Shown here one piece after another: positions 8,185 to 16,025 of a DNA stretch of 64,000 nt (position 1 is its first letter; every line of letters begins with the position of its first letter). Under the pieces are notes generated by a model. That model saw only the letters and a program-made list of their open reading frames with translations. It was not told where the DNA came from and did no database searches. Made by a program: the position numbers and the translations under genes. Source of the stretch: DALYLB01 sp964468345 (lineage in GTDB: Bacteria; Acidobacteriota; Blastocatellia; RBC074); NCBI GenBank assembly GCA_964468345.1, contig CAYXVZ010000002.1, forward strand, positions 124,001 to 188,000, given 5' to 3'.

Positions 8185-8367
8185 CTATTTTATATGCTTC
8201 CTGATCGAAAACATTGAAATCAGCGGTTTGCGAGTGTACACTTCCGCCGCTTTCTGAAGCGGTACGTCATCAAAGATCATCTCAATTTCAAGTTCACGCT
8301 GTAGGTATTCTCGAGCCCATCCCATCGGTTTCGCCTCTGTATAAAGCAGTGCGTGTTTCCGATTCAT
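8185..8367 (-). CDS. Possible small protein, antisense side of the cox-like promoter region
   Basis: A 60-codon frame (MNRKHALLYTEAKPMGWARE...) fills the gap between the M48 terminator and the hydroxylase small subunit, on the opposite strand. The composition looks protein-like, with an acidic-amphipathic middle (ELEIEMIFDDVPLQKAAE). Against it: no good ribosome binding site, only 24 bases separate its ATG from the GTG of the next gene, and the frame remains open upstream into that gene. I do not recognise it. It may be a real small gene, a remnant, or chance. Confidence 0.25.
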   Translation of the reverse strand: MNRKHALLYTEAKPMGWAREYLQRELEIEMIFDDVPLQKAAEVYTRKPLISMFSIRKHIK

Positions 8368-8391
8368 GTTCAGACTTTCTGGAGGCAGCGA

Positions 8392-8862
8392 GTGAAAATC
8401 TCTTTTTCCATCAACGGCACAAAACAGGAAGCGGATGTCGAGCCAAGACTTCTGCTTGTCCACTACATTCGTGATCTCGCGGGGCTGACCGGCACCCACA
8501 TCGGATGCGAAACCTCGATCTGCGGCGCCTGCACGGTGCTCGTCGACGGCAAGGCCGTCAAATCCTGCGCCATGCTTGCCGTACAGGCCGACGGCGCGGC
8601 AGTTACGACCGTCGAAGGGCTCTCTTCGAATGGCCAGCTGCATCCGGTGCAGGAAAGTTTTTGGGAATGCCATGGATTGCAATGCGGCTACTGCACGCCG
8701 GGTATGATCATGTCCTCGTGTGCCCTGCTTTCCGAGAATCCGAATCCATCCGAAGAAGAAATCCGCCATGGCCTGGAAGGCAATATCTGCCGTTGCACGG
8801 GCTATCAGAACATCGTCGATTCGGTGAAAGCCGCGGCTGAAAAAATGAAGGCGCAGGCCTGA
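8392..8862 (+). CDS. Molybdenum hydroxylase small subunit, 2x[2Fe-2S]
   Basis: The iron-sulfur subunit of a xanthine dehydrogenase/CO dehydrogenase-family enzyme (156 residues, normal length). The N-terminal plant-type ferredoxin cluster is bound by Cys in GTHIGCETSICGACTVLVDG plus a later Cys (VKSCAM). The C-terminal four-helix cluster is bound by the Cys of LQCGYCTPGM and NICRCTGY. I chose the GTG at 8392 because GGAGG (8381-8385) sits six bases upstream; the frame extends further upstream without a ribosome binding site. It passes electrons from the molybdenum site to the FAD subunit. It is the first gene of the S-L-M operon. Confidence 0.93.
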   Translation: MKISFSINGTKQEADVEPRLLLVHYIRDLAGLTGTHIGCETSICGACTVLVDGKAVKSCAMLAVQADGAAVTTVEGLSSNGQLHPVQESFWECHGLQCGYCTPGMIMSSCALLSENPNPSEEEIRHGLEGNICRCTGYQNIVDSVKAAAEKMKAQA

Positions 8863-8952
8863 GCACATCTCCTGTAAACAGCAACGGCGAAACAGGTCGC
8901 CATTTCAGGGAGCCGACTCATACGCACCAGCGCTCCTCTTGGAGAAACGGAC

Positions 8953-11271
8953 ATGTCTTTCCTGGCGAAATACATTGGACAAAAAGTAAAACGAACGGAA
9001 GACCCACGGTTGATTCAGGGTCTGGGCCATTATGTGGATGATGTCAAGCTTGCGGATACGGCGCACGTCGTGATCCTGCGCAGCCCGCATGCGCACGCGA
9101 AGATCAATTCGATCAATACGGACGCGGCCAAGGCCGCGCCGGGCGTGCTGGCCGTCTATACCGGCGCGGACGTCGCCGGCAAAGTCGGCTATGTCCCCTG
9201 TGCGGCGGCCCTGCCGGATCTGAAAGTTCCCAAATATCCGGTGCTGGCAAGCGGCAAGGTGATCTTTGTCGGCCAGCCCGTGGCTGCCGTCGTCGCAACG
9301 GATAAGTACAAGGCGCGCGACGCGGCGGATCTGATCGAGATCGATTACGACCCGGTGGATCCGGTGGTCGATGCCGAAGCCGCCGTCAATCCCGGCGGGC
9401 CGATTATTCACGAAGAGTTCGGCACCAACGTCGCCTTTGTTCACGGCGCGGGCAGCGGCGATGTCGACGCCGCCTTCAAACAAGCCGATAAGATCGTTAC
9501 GCAGAAATTGAATCATCAACGGTTGGCGCCGATTTCGGTCGAGCCGCGCGGCGTCCTGGCGCAATATTTTCCCGGCGAAGACCAGTTGAATCTCTGGTCC
9601 TCCACGCAAATCCCGCACCTGATGCGAACGCAGGTCGCAATCATGCTCGGCATGGCGGAAAACCGCGTTCGGGTCATCACGCCTGAAGTCGGCGGCGGTT
9701 TTGGCTGTAAGCTGAATGTCTATGCCGAAGAAGCGCTGCTCGGCTGGATTGCCATCCAGGTCAAAAAACCCGTCAAATGGATTGAAGGACGACGCGAGAA
9801 CCTCGCGGCCACGATTCACGGCCGTTCCCAGACCGGCACGGTCGAAGTCGCGGTCAAGAACGACGGCACGCTGCTCGGCCTGCGCTATGACGTAGTGGCC
9901 GACCTTGGCGCCTATCATCAGTTGTTGACGCCCGCCATACCGACACTCACCGGGCTGATGCTCTCGGGATGCTATAAAATCCCCGCGATTTCGATGAAGT
10001 GCACCGGCGTGTTCACCAATAAGATGGCCACGGATGCCTATCGCGGCGCGGGTCGCCCGGAAGCGACTTATCTAGTCGAACGCATCATGGATTGCGTCGC
10101 GAAAGAATTGAACATGGATCCGATCGAGCTGCGCCGGAAGAACTTTCCCAAACCGGAAGAATTTCCCTTCGCAACGGCATGCGGCGTTGTGTACGATTCG
10201 GGCGATTACGAAAAGGCCCTCGATAAGGCCATGGAAATGGCCGATTACAAAGCCATGCGCGCGGAGCAGGCCGCGGCGCGGGCGCAAGGTCGCCTGCTGG
10301 GAATCGGCGTTTCGACCTATGTCGAAATATGCGCGATGGGTCCATCCGCGGCGATGCCCGCGGGCGGCTGGGAATCCGCCACCGTTCGCGTGGAGCCCAC
10401 CGGCAAGGTCACGGTTCTGACCGGCATCTCGCCCCATGGCCAGGGCGAAGAAACCGCCTTTGCGCAGATTATCGGCGATATGCTCGGCATCGATATGAAC
10501 GACGTGCTCGTCATTCACGGCGATACATCGATCGTTCAGTACGGCATCGGCACCTTCGGCAGCCGCGGAATCGCGGTCGGCGGCGCCGCACTCGTCTGCG
10601 CAACCGAAAAAGTCGTCAAGAAAGCCCAAAAGCTCGCGGCGCACCTGCTCGGCACAGAGGAATCGAGCCTGACTTTCGAAAATGGCCGCTTCGTCGGCGC
10701 ACCGAACGACAAGAGCCTCTCATTCCAGGAAATCGCGCTTGCAGCGCATACCGCGGCGAGCCTGCCGGAAGATTTCGAGCCGGGCCTTTCGGCCACGCAT
10801 TTCTTCGAGCCGAAAAATTTCACCTTCCCCTCGGGAACGCACATCTGTCTTGCGGAAGTCGATCGCGACACGGGCGACGTAAAGATTCTGCGGTACGTCG
10901 CCGTCGATGATTGCGGCAATCAGATCAATCCGCTGATTGTCGCCGGTCAGGTGCACGGCGGCATTGCCCAAGGAATGGCGCAGGCCCTGTTTGAAGAGGT
11001 CGTGTATGACGAAAACGGCCAGTTGATCACGGGCGAATTGATGGATTACGCCGTTCCCAAAGCGCATCAGTTGCCGCGATATGAACTCGGGCACACGGTC
11101 ACGCCGACACCGGTCAATCCGCTCGGCGCCAAGGGCGTCGGCGAAGCCGGCACCATCGGCTCAACTCCTTCCGTCGCCAACGCGGTGATCGATGCGCTCG
11201 CGCCATTCGGCGTCAAACATATCGATCTGCCCTTGCGGCCTGAAAAACTGTGGCGAATGATGAACAACTAA
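8953..11271 (+). CDS. Molybdenum hydroxylase large subunit, form II (CoxL-like)
   Basis: The molybdopterin-cytosine-dinucleotide catalytic subunit (772 residues). The active-site loop is AYRGAGR (362-368), the form II signature, not the AYxCSFR of true aerobic CO dehydrogenase (form I). Other features are the N-terminal GLGHYVDDV and PHAHAKI of the ald_Xan_dh_C a/b-hammerhead domain, VGGGFGCK at the pterin, and the C-terminal GAKGVGEAGTIGSTPSVANA containing the catalytic Glu. GGAG precedes the ATG. The substrate is unknown: form II enzymes oxidise various aldehydes, N-heterocycles or similar compounds. It lies 90 bases after the small subunit and 10 bases before the FAD subunit. Confidence 0.93.
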   Translation: MSFLAKYIGQKVKRTEDPRLIQGLGHYVDDVKLADTAHVVILRSPHAHAKINSINTDAAKAAPGVLAVYTGADVAGKVGYVPCAAALPDLKVPKYPVLASGKVIFVGQPVAAVVATDKYKARDAADLIEIDYDPVDPVVDAEAAVNPGGPIIHEEFGTNVAFVHGAGSGDVDAAFKQADKIVTQKLNHQRLAPISVEPRGVLAQYFPGEDQLNLWSSTQIPHLMRTQVAIMLGMAENRVRVITPEVGGGFGCKLNVYAEEALLGWIAIQVKKPVKWIEGRRENLAATIHGRSQTGTVEVAVKNDGTLLGLRYDVVADLGAYHQLLTPAIPTLTGLMLSGCYKIPAISMKCTGVFTNKMATDAYRGAGRPEATYLVERIMDCVAKELNMDPIELRRKNFPKPEEFPFATACGVVYDSGDYEKALDKAMEMADYKAMRAEQAAARAQGRLLGIGVSTYVEICAMGPSAAMPAGGWESATVRVEPTGKVTVLTGISPHGQGEETAFAQIIGDMLGIDMNDVLVIHGDTSIVQYGIGTFGSRGIAVGGAALVCATEKVVKKAQKLAAHLLGTEESSLTFENGRFVGAPNDKSLSFQEIALAAHTAASLPEDFEPGLSATHFFEPKNFTFPSGTHICLAEVDRDTGDVKILRYVAVDDCGNQINPLIVAGQVHGGIAQGMAQALFEEVVYDENGQLITGELMDYAVPKAHQLPRYELGHTVTPTPVNPLGAKGVGEAGTIGSTPSVANAVIDALAPFGVKHIDLPLRPEKLWRMMNN

Positions 11272-11281
11272 GGAAAACGGC

Positions 11282-12145
11282 ATGATCCCGACAAATTTCG
11301 AATACTTCGCACCGGCAACGATTGAAGAAGCGCTCGCGCTACTCGATAAATATGGCGATGAATGCAAAATCCTCTCCGGCGGCCAGAGCCTGGTGCCGGT
11401 CCTCAAACTCCGTCTGGCGGCGCCGGCCGTTGTGATCGACATCAGCAGAATCGCCGCGCTCAAATCCATTCAGGTTTCCGCCGATCGAATTTCGATCGGC
11501 GGAAATGTTACCCACGGCGAGATCGCGAACTCGGCGGAGTTGAAAAAGCATTGCCCGCTGCTGACGGAAACGGCCTCGCAGATCGGCGATCAGCAGGTTC
11601 GGAACCGGGGAACGATCGGAGGCAGCCTGGTCCACGCCGATCCCGCCGCGGACTGGCCCGCCGCCATCCTGGCGCTCGACGCCGAAATCGTGGCACAATC
11701 TACTGCGGGAGAACGTATCATCAAAGCCTCTGACTTTTTCGTCGATCTGATGACCAGCGCTATTGGGCCCAATGAGATCGTCACCGAGATCCGGGTGCCG
11801 AAGCCCGCGCAACCGGTTCATTCGGTTTATCTGAAAGTGCCGCAAGCTGCGTCCGGTTTCGCCGTGGTGGGCGTTGCGGCCCAACTGACCTTGAACGGGG
11901 GCAAGTGCGAACAGATCAGTATCGGCATCACCGGGTTAGCGCCCAAACCGTTCCGGGCGAGCTCCGTCGAAGCGGCGCTGCGGGGAGCCGCACTGGATGA
12001 AGGCGCGATCAAATCCGCCGCGCAAAAAGCGGATGCCGAAGCACTCGATGCCATGGGCGATATTCATGCTTCTGAAGAATATCGTCGCCATCTGGCGCGC
12101 ATCTATTCCGCGCGGGCGATTCAGGCCGCCGCGGCAAAGGCATAA
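11282..12145 (+). CDS. Molybdenum hydroxylase FAD subunit (CoxM-like)
   Basis: The medium, FAD-binding subunit (287 residues) of the same hydroxylase. FAD is held by the loops CKILSGGQSLVPVLKLR (about residues 33-50) and QVRNRGTIGGSLVHADPAAD (about 104-123), both standard for this PCMH-type fold. A C-terminal CO_deh_flav domain follows. It accepts electrons from the [2Fe-2S] subunit and passes them to the respiratory chain or NAD. The gene starts 10 bases after the large subunit, so translation is likely coupled. The genes for molybdenum cofactor sulfuration or insertion (CoxD- and CoxF-type) usually found next to it are absent; three unfamiliar genes follow instead. Confidence 0.92.
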   Translation: MIPTNFEYFAPATIEEALALLDKYGDECKILSGGQSLVPVLKLRLAAPAVVIDISRIAALKSIQVSADRISIGGNVTHGEIANSAELKKHCPLLTETASQIGDQQVRNRGTIGGSLVHADPAADWPAAILALDAEIVAQSTAGERIIKASDFFVDLMTSAIGPNEIVTEIRVPKPAQPVHSVYLKVPQAASGFAVVGVAAQLTLNGGKCEQISIGITGLAPKPFRASSVEAALRGAALDEGAIKSAAQKADAEALDAMGDIHASEEYRRHLARIYSARAIQAAAAKA

Positions 12146-12284
12146 CGGCAAAGTCTTCGATCGAATGCATCTGTCCCCGAATACAGCATGCATTTTGTTC
12201 ATATTGCAATTCCGTGAGAAGGCGGGTTGATAATCAGTTCCCGCGTTCGTATCTATTGTTTTCCGTTTTTCTTTTTTGGCCCCG

Positions 12285-13313
12285 ATGCTTGCCGATTTAA
12301 TCAAAGTACATTGTCTTACACACGGCGTCACGTTCCCGATGTCGCGGACAAGCCGCGGCGTCGTCTGCAAGGAAGGCAGCGAAGAACACACGCTGTCGAC
12401 CAATTTCCCCAATGAAGGCCTCTGGGTGTATTGCTGCAATTGCCAGACCTTCATTGCCTGGGATCTGTCGATGTCGGACGTGAATGTCCAGGAATGCCTG
12501 TTTTGCTTCAGCAGTCTCAATCCGCGGGCATATGCTTGCGATCATTGCGCCATTACGATGGTGGATTACGATGATCAGACGCTGCGGAAACAGCATATGG
12601 TGCTCTCCTGGGGAATGCCGCAACCTGCCTGTCCCGGATGCCATCGCTTCCCCGGCGCCACGCCGAGGATGCATTTCTGCGAAAAACTCAAAATCGACAT
12701 CTCGACCGCGCGCGCTGAATGTCCCTTCTGCGGAATCGACACGGCGCAGCCGGCGCAACACCTGTCCGCTGAACCCGCGCTGGCCATCCCCGTGCGGCAG
12801 AAAGAAGAATCCCGGCTGGCGATTGCCGAGGCGGAAGCGAAGGCGCGCGAGGCGGAGGAACGCATTCATCTCGCTGAAGCCACGGCACGAAAGGAAATCG
12901 CCCTGCGTGTCGAGGCAGAGCGCCGCGCCGATGAATTCGAGAAAAAGGTGACGGCCGACCTGCATCCGATGCCGGCCTTGCTCGAACCCGACTGGTCGCA
13001 GCGCGAAGCGGAACTGGCGCGCGCAAAAGCCGAAGAAGCGGCCAAAGCCCGCTTTGAGGCGGAAGAACGCGCCCGCGAAATCGAAAAACGACTTCGCATG
13101 GCTGAAGACGCCGCCCGCGCCGAAGCCGAGAAGCGCGCGGCCGCCGAAAGCAAGGCACAGGAAATGGCCGACACGCTGCAAGCGGTTCCGGAAGCCTTGC
13201 CGCCTCCGAAAAAGAGCATGATCACGATCGCATTGTATGCCTCATTGGCGGGCGTTTTGTTCATTCTCCTGATCATCCTGGTGGGGACAATGATCCGGTT
13301 GGCGGGAATCTGA
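12285..13313 (+). CDS. Zinc-ribbon, coiled-coil, tail-anchored protein of unknown function
   Basis: I do not recognise a family. Three parts are visible in 342 residues. Residues 1-155 are rich in paired cysteines (CCNC, CLFC, CDHC, CPGC, CPFC) spaced like several zinc ribbons. Residues about 170-305 are a long charged segment with Ala/Glu/Arg repeats (AEAEAKAREAEERI, AEERAREIEKRL), almost certainly a coiled coil. The last 25 residues (MITIALYASLAGVLFILLI) form one membrane helix. It would be anchored by its C-terminus with the zinc head in the cytoplasm. I prefer ATG 12285 to the TTG at 12276. It lies between the hydroxylase and CoxG-like genes, in the same direction. Confidence 0.7.
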   Translation: MLADLIKVHCLTHGVTFPMSRTSRGVVCKEGSEEHTLSTNFPNEGLWVYCCNCQTFIAWDLSMSDVNVQECLFCFSSLNPRAYACDHCAITMVDYDDQTLRKQHMVLSWGMPQPACPGCHRFPGATPRMHFCEKLKIDISTARAECPFCGIDTAQPAQHLSAEPALAIPVRQKEESRLAIAEAEAKAREAEERIHLAEATARKEIALRVEAERRADEFEKKVTADLHPMPALLEPDWSQREAELARAKAEEAAKARFEAEERAREIEKRLRMAEDAARAEAEKRAAAESKAQEMADTLQAVPEALPPPKKSMITIALYASLAGVLFILLIILVGTMIRLAGI

Positions 13314-13381
13314 GTGGATCGAGTGGATGGTTCCGCGGGAGATTATCGGCCCACAGCAAATCATCTGAAAGAAGGAAGACG

Positions 13382-13936
13382 ATGTATACGGAGATTCTTT
13401 CAATCGCATTGATCGCTGGTTTTCTTTTTGGGCCGTCGGAACCGGTTCTTCCGGCGACGACTGCGCTTGCGCAGATCACATTCATCACCCCCGCCAGCCG
13501 CGAACAATCTTCGAATCAGCAAACGCTGCCCCCGGAAAAGAAAAAGACCCTCGCGAATATCGGCCCGGATGAGATTTTTCCGGGCGAGAACGAAGCAGGC
13601 GCGAAACAGGAAAAAGCTCCGCCGCAAGGCAAAGAGTCAAAACCCGCTCGCGGCAAATCGTCGAAACCAGAAGCGCGAAATCAGCCCGTCGAGCCGAGCG
13701 AAAGCCCCGTTCCCGAGCAGGCGACAAACCCGGCAGCCGCGCGCAGCACGCCTGCCCCTCTGCCGCCGGCAGAATCGCTTGCAGCCGCGGCAGCGCCTCC
13801 TGCAATGGCGCATTCGACCCCGCATTGGCAGATCGCGGGGCTCGCCGTGCTATCTTTTATTGTCCTGATCGGATTGATCGCTGTGCTGCTGAAACTCCGG
13901 CAACTCTTCCACGAAGAGAAAGAGGAGAATGCGTAA
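13382..13936 (+). CDS. Proline-rich single-pass membrane protein of unknown function
   Basis: A 184-residue protein with no family I can name. It opens with a hydrophobic segment (MYTEILSIALIAGFLFGPSE) that may be a signal or anchor. Residues 45-145 are a low-complexity Pro/Ala/Lys/Glu linker. A strong membrane helix (IAGLAVLSFIVLIGLIAVLLKL) lies near the end, with a short acidic tail. Such an architecture suits a periplasmic spacer tethered to the inner membrane. AGAAGGAAGACG precedes the ATG. The stop codon overlaps the start of the next gene by 8 bases, so the two are translationally coupled. Confidence 0.65.
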   Translation: MYTEILSIALIAGFLFGPSEPVLPATTALAQITFITPASREQSSNQQTLPPEKKKTLANIGPDEIFPGENEAGAKQEKAPPQGKESKPARGKSSKPEARNQPVEPSESPVPEQATNPAAARSTPAPLPPAESLAAAAAPPAMAHSTPHWQIAGLAVLSFIVLIGLIAVLLKLRQLFHEEKEENA

Positions 13937-15095
13937 TTCAATGAGCCGCGCGTTGTGCCTGATCCTATCCCTCTTTTCGGTCGTTCTGCTCTATCAACCG
14001 ACTGCGGGACAGCCGCCCGGCAATCCGCCAATTCCTCCGGCGGAGCTTTTTGGCGGGATCGAGATTTCGCCGAAAGTCGTTCGGGGCGTCGTGCTTCGCA
14101 TTATCGAAACAGCGGATGGCGGCAATGTACAAATCCTCTATTCCCTCTCGACGGCCACCCTCACTCAATCGTATCTCAAAGATGGAAACCTGACGCCGGA
14201 CTATATTCGCGAGGCAACGCAGTCCGTGCAGAAAACGTTTCGGCAATTGAAGTCGCAATATCCGATTCCGGAAACGCAGATTCATTTGCTGGCCCTGTCG
14301 GGATTTGCCGCGGGAAATCTCGATTCGCTCGGCGAAGAAATCGAGCGCAATACCGGGCGGCCCGTCGCATTTATCAGTTCACAAACTGAAATCGAACTCG
14401 GCATTGCCGGCACCATTCCTCGCCGTTTTCGCTCGGGGAATAAGGTCTTTGATAATCGCAGCGTCGCGATTCTGCTGGAGGTCGGGGACACGGCCATTCG
14501 CGGCGGCTATCAGGAGATCCGATTGCGTCCGCCGGCTCCGCCGGAATACGAATTCGTGACAGTCAATATCGCGAAGGGCCTCTCGAACTTCTCCTCGGAG
14601 ATCAATCAAAGTGTCGGAGAAACTGCCGACCTGACAAGCTTCGCGCGCGCGGCGATTCTCAACAGCCCCAGCCTCTTTCGCCCGTTGCTTCAGAATGAAA
14701 TTGCGCGAAAGCCCGCCCTGCTGACACGAAATCGCGTGTACCTAACCGGAGAAATCGTCTGGGCGATGATGACGCTGCTGCATCCCGAGGATCAGAGCAA
14801 TTACGCCGCCATCACGATGGATGATATTCGGACCTTTCATAATCGCGCGGTCGTCGACCCTGATTCGCTTCTGAATCCTGACCTATCGAAGCTTCGCGAT
14901 GAAACCTATCGCGCGGAAATGCGACGGGCACGCGATTACATCAAACAGGCCTACCCGCCCAAATCGCTGGTCGCGGGCGCGGAACTTCTTCGTTTCCTCG
15001 CCGGCGAAATGCAATTTCAAAACCGCACCGTGATCTATCCGCGCAATGCCTGGCTCGCCCGCATCCTGAGTTATGTCCGCTTACGGCCGGACTAA
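13929..15095 (+). CDS. Secreted protein with a Ppx/GppA-like (ASKHA) fold, probably degenerate
   Basis: A 388-residue protein with a signal peptide (MSRALCLILSLFSVVLLYQP). Its body recalls exopolyphosphatase/GppA: VVRGVVLRIIETADGGNVQILYS resembles the first phosphate loop, LKDGNLTPDYIREATQSVQKTFRQL the following helices, and VAILLEVGDTAIRGGYQEI the second (DIGGGSTE-like) loop with several key residues changed. This assignment rests on pattern only. Known Ppx/GppA proteins are cytoplasmic, so export is odd. It overlaps the preceding proline-rich gene (ATGCGTAA, 13929-13936). Context suggests a role with the two upstream membrane proteins, and perhaps with the molybdenum hydroxylase. The exact function is unknown. 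Confidence 0.6.
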   Translation: MRNSMSRALCLILSLFSVVLLYQPTAGQPPGNPPIPPAELFGGIEISPKVVRGVVLRIIETADGGNVQILYSLSTATLTQSYLKDGNLTPDYIREATQSVQKTFRQLKSQYPIPETQIHLLALSGFAAGNLDSLGEEIERNTGRPVAFISSQTEIELGIAGTIPRRFRSGNKVFDNRSVAILLEVGDTAIRGGYQEIRLRPPAPPEYEFVTVNIAKGLSNFSSEINQSVGETADLTSFARAAILNSPSLFRPLLQNEIARKPALLTRNRVYLTGEIVWAMMTLLHPEDQSNYAAITMDDIRTFHNRAVVDPDSLLNPDLSKLRDETYRAEMRRARDYIKQAYPPKSLVAGAELLRFLAGEMQFQNRTVIYPRNAWLARILSYVRLRPD

Positions 15096-15112
15096 AGCGA
15101 AAGCAGCTGAAG

Positions 15113-15187
15113 TCAAAAGGCAAAGGGCAAATATCAAAAGGCAAAAGGAATCCTTTTGCCTTTTGATATTTGCCCTTTGCCTTTTGA
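15113..15187. repeat. Long inverted repeat of the GGCAAAA family
   Basis: Arms of about 36 bases (15113-15148 and 15152-15187) pair almost to the centre. Units TCAAAAGG, CAAAGGG and CAAATATC are the same as at 5.1 kb. It lies between two genes in the same direction. Confidence 0.88.
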
Positions 15188-15301
15188 TTTCTTCTCTCGA
15201 TCGGATCAGCCAAAAATTTTCCCGCCCTGATTGCAAAAATCCTAAGCCCGAATCAAAATCCTGCTGACTTATCGCCCAGCATTTCCCTACAAGGTGACAG
15301 A

Positions 15302-15823
15302 ATGAAAATTGAAGGAAGCCATACGATCAAAGCGCCTCGCGAGCGCCTGTTTTTATTAATGACCTCGCCGGAGGTCATTCAACGATGCGTTCCCGGATGC
15401 CAATCGCTGGAAGAGGCGGAGGACGGCTCTTACAAGATGACCCTGAAGGCGGGCGTAGGAGCCATCAAAGGCGTGTTCTCGGGCGTCATCCGGCTCGACG
15501 ACCTGCGTGAGCCGGAGCATTACAAAATGTTAGTCGACGGAAAAGGCGCGCCGGGATTTGTCCGCGGTGAAGGCGCGCTGGATCTGGTCGATCAAGGCGA
15601 GGAAACGATCGTCAATTACACAGGAGAGATCAATGCTGGCGGTACGATCGCCAGCGTCGGCCAGCGAATGATCCAATCCTCAGCGCGCATGATGGCCAGC
15701 CAGTTCTTCACTTCCCTCGAAGCCGAGGCGGCCGCGATCGCCAAAGCGATCGAGAACGGCGAGGAATTCGAGGCCCCCAAACACGGTTTTTTCAGAAACA
15801 CGATTCGCCGGATTACAAAATAG
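15302..15823 (+). CDS. CoxG-like SRPBCC protein (CO dehydrogenase subunit G family)
   Basis: A 173-residue protein of the SRPBCC/START-like CoxG family. Family features are the N-terminal IKAPRERLFLLMTSPEVIQRCVPGCQSLE (helix-grip entry), VGAIKGVFSG and the C-terminal INAGGTIASVGQRMIQS. CoxG helps recruit molybdenum hydroxylases to the membrane and deliver a lipid-soluble electron acceptor (shown for the CO dehydrogenase and [MoCu] systems). It is separated from the hydroxylase S-L-M genes by three unknown genes and a palindrome, but all share one direction, which supports a functional link. No C-terminal membrane helix is present in this version. Confidence 0.87.
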   Translation: MKIEGSHTIKAPRERLFLLMTSPEVIQRCVPGCQSLEEAEDGSYKMTLKAGVGAIKGVFSGVIRLDDLREPEHYKMLVDGKGAPGFVRGEGALDLVDQGEETIVNYTGEINAGGTIASVGQRMIQSSARMMASQFFTSLEAEAAAIAKAIENGEEFEAPKHGFFRNTIRRITK

Positions 15824-16025
15824 AAGGCATTTTTCCAAAGTAGAAAAGCGGGATTCTTCCCACACGACTGTAATACATCGCCCCTTCCCCCCACATAAGT
15901 TGTCAGACAAAAATGGAAAGCCGGAACGGACAAGGATGACGGATTCTGGAATTGAGAATCGTCATCGCCAGCCGTCAGAAATTTTTCCTTCGGTCTGTCA
16001 AAGCAATATCAGGAAGGTCAAAATC

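Noticed and set aside
8392..12145. Aerobic CO dehydrogenase (form I)
   Set aside because: The large-subunit loop is AYRGAGR, not AYxCSFR; only form II is supported.
15900..16025. 42-residue N-terminal extension of the LVIVD protein
   Set aside because: It lacks any ribosome binding site and would bury the signal peptide; GTG 16026 has AGGAAGG upstream.
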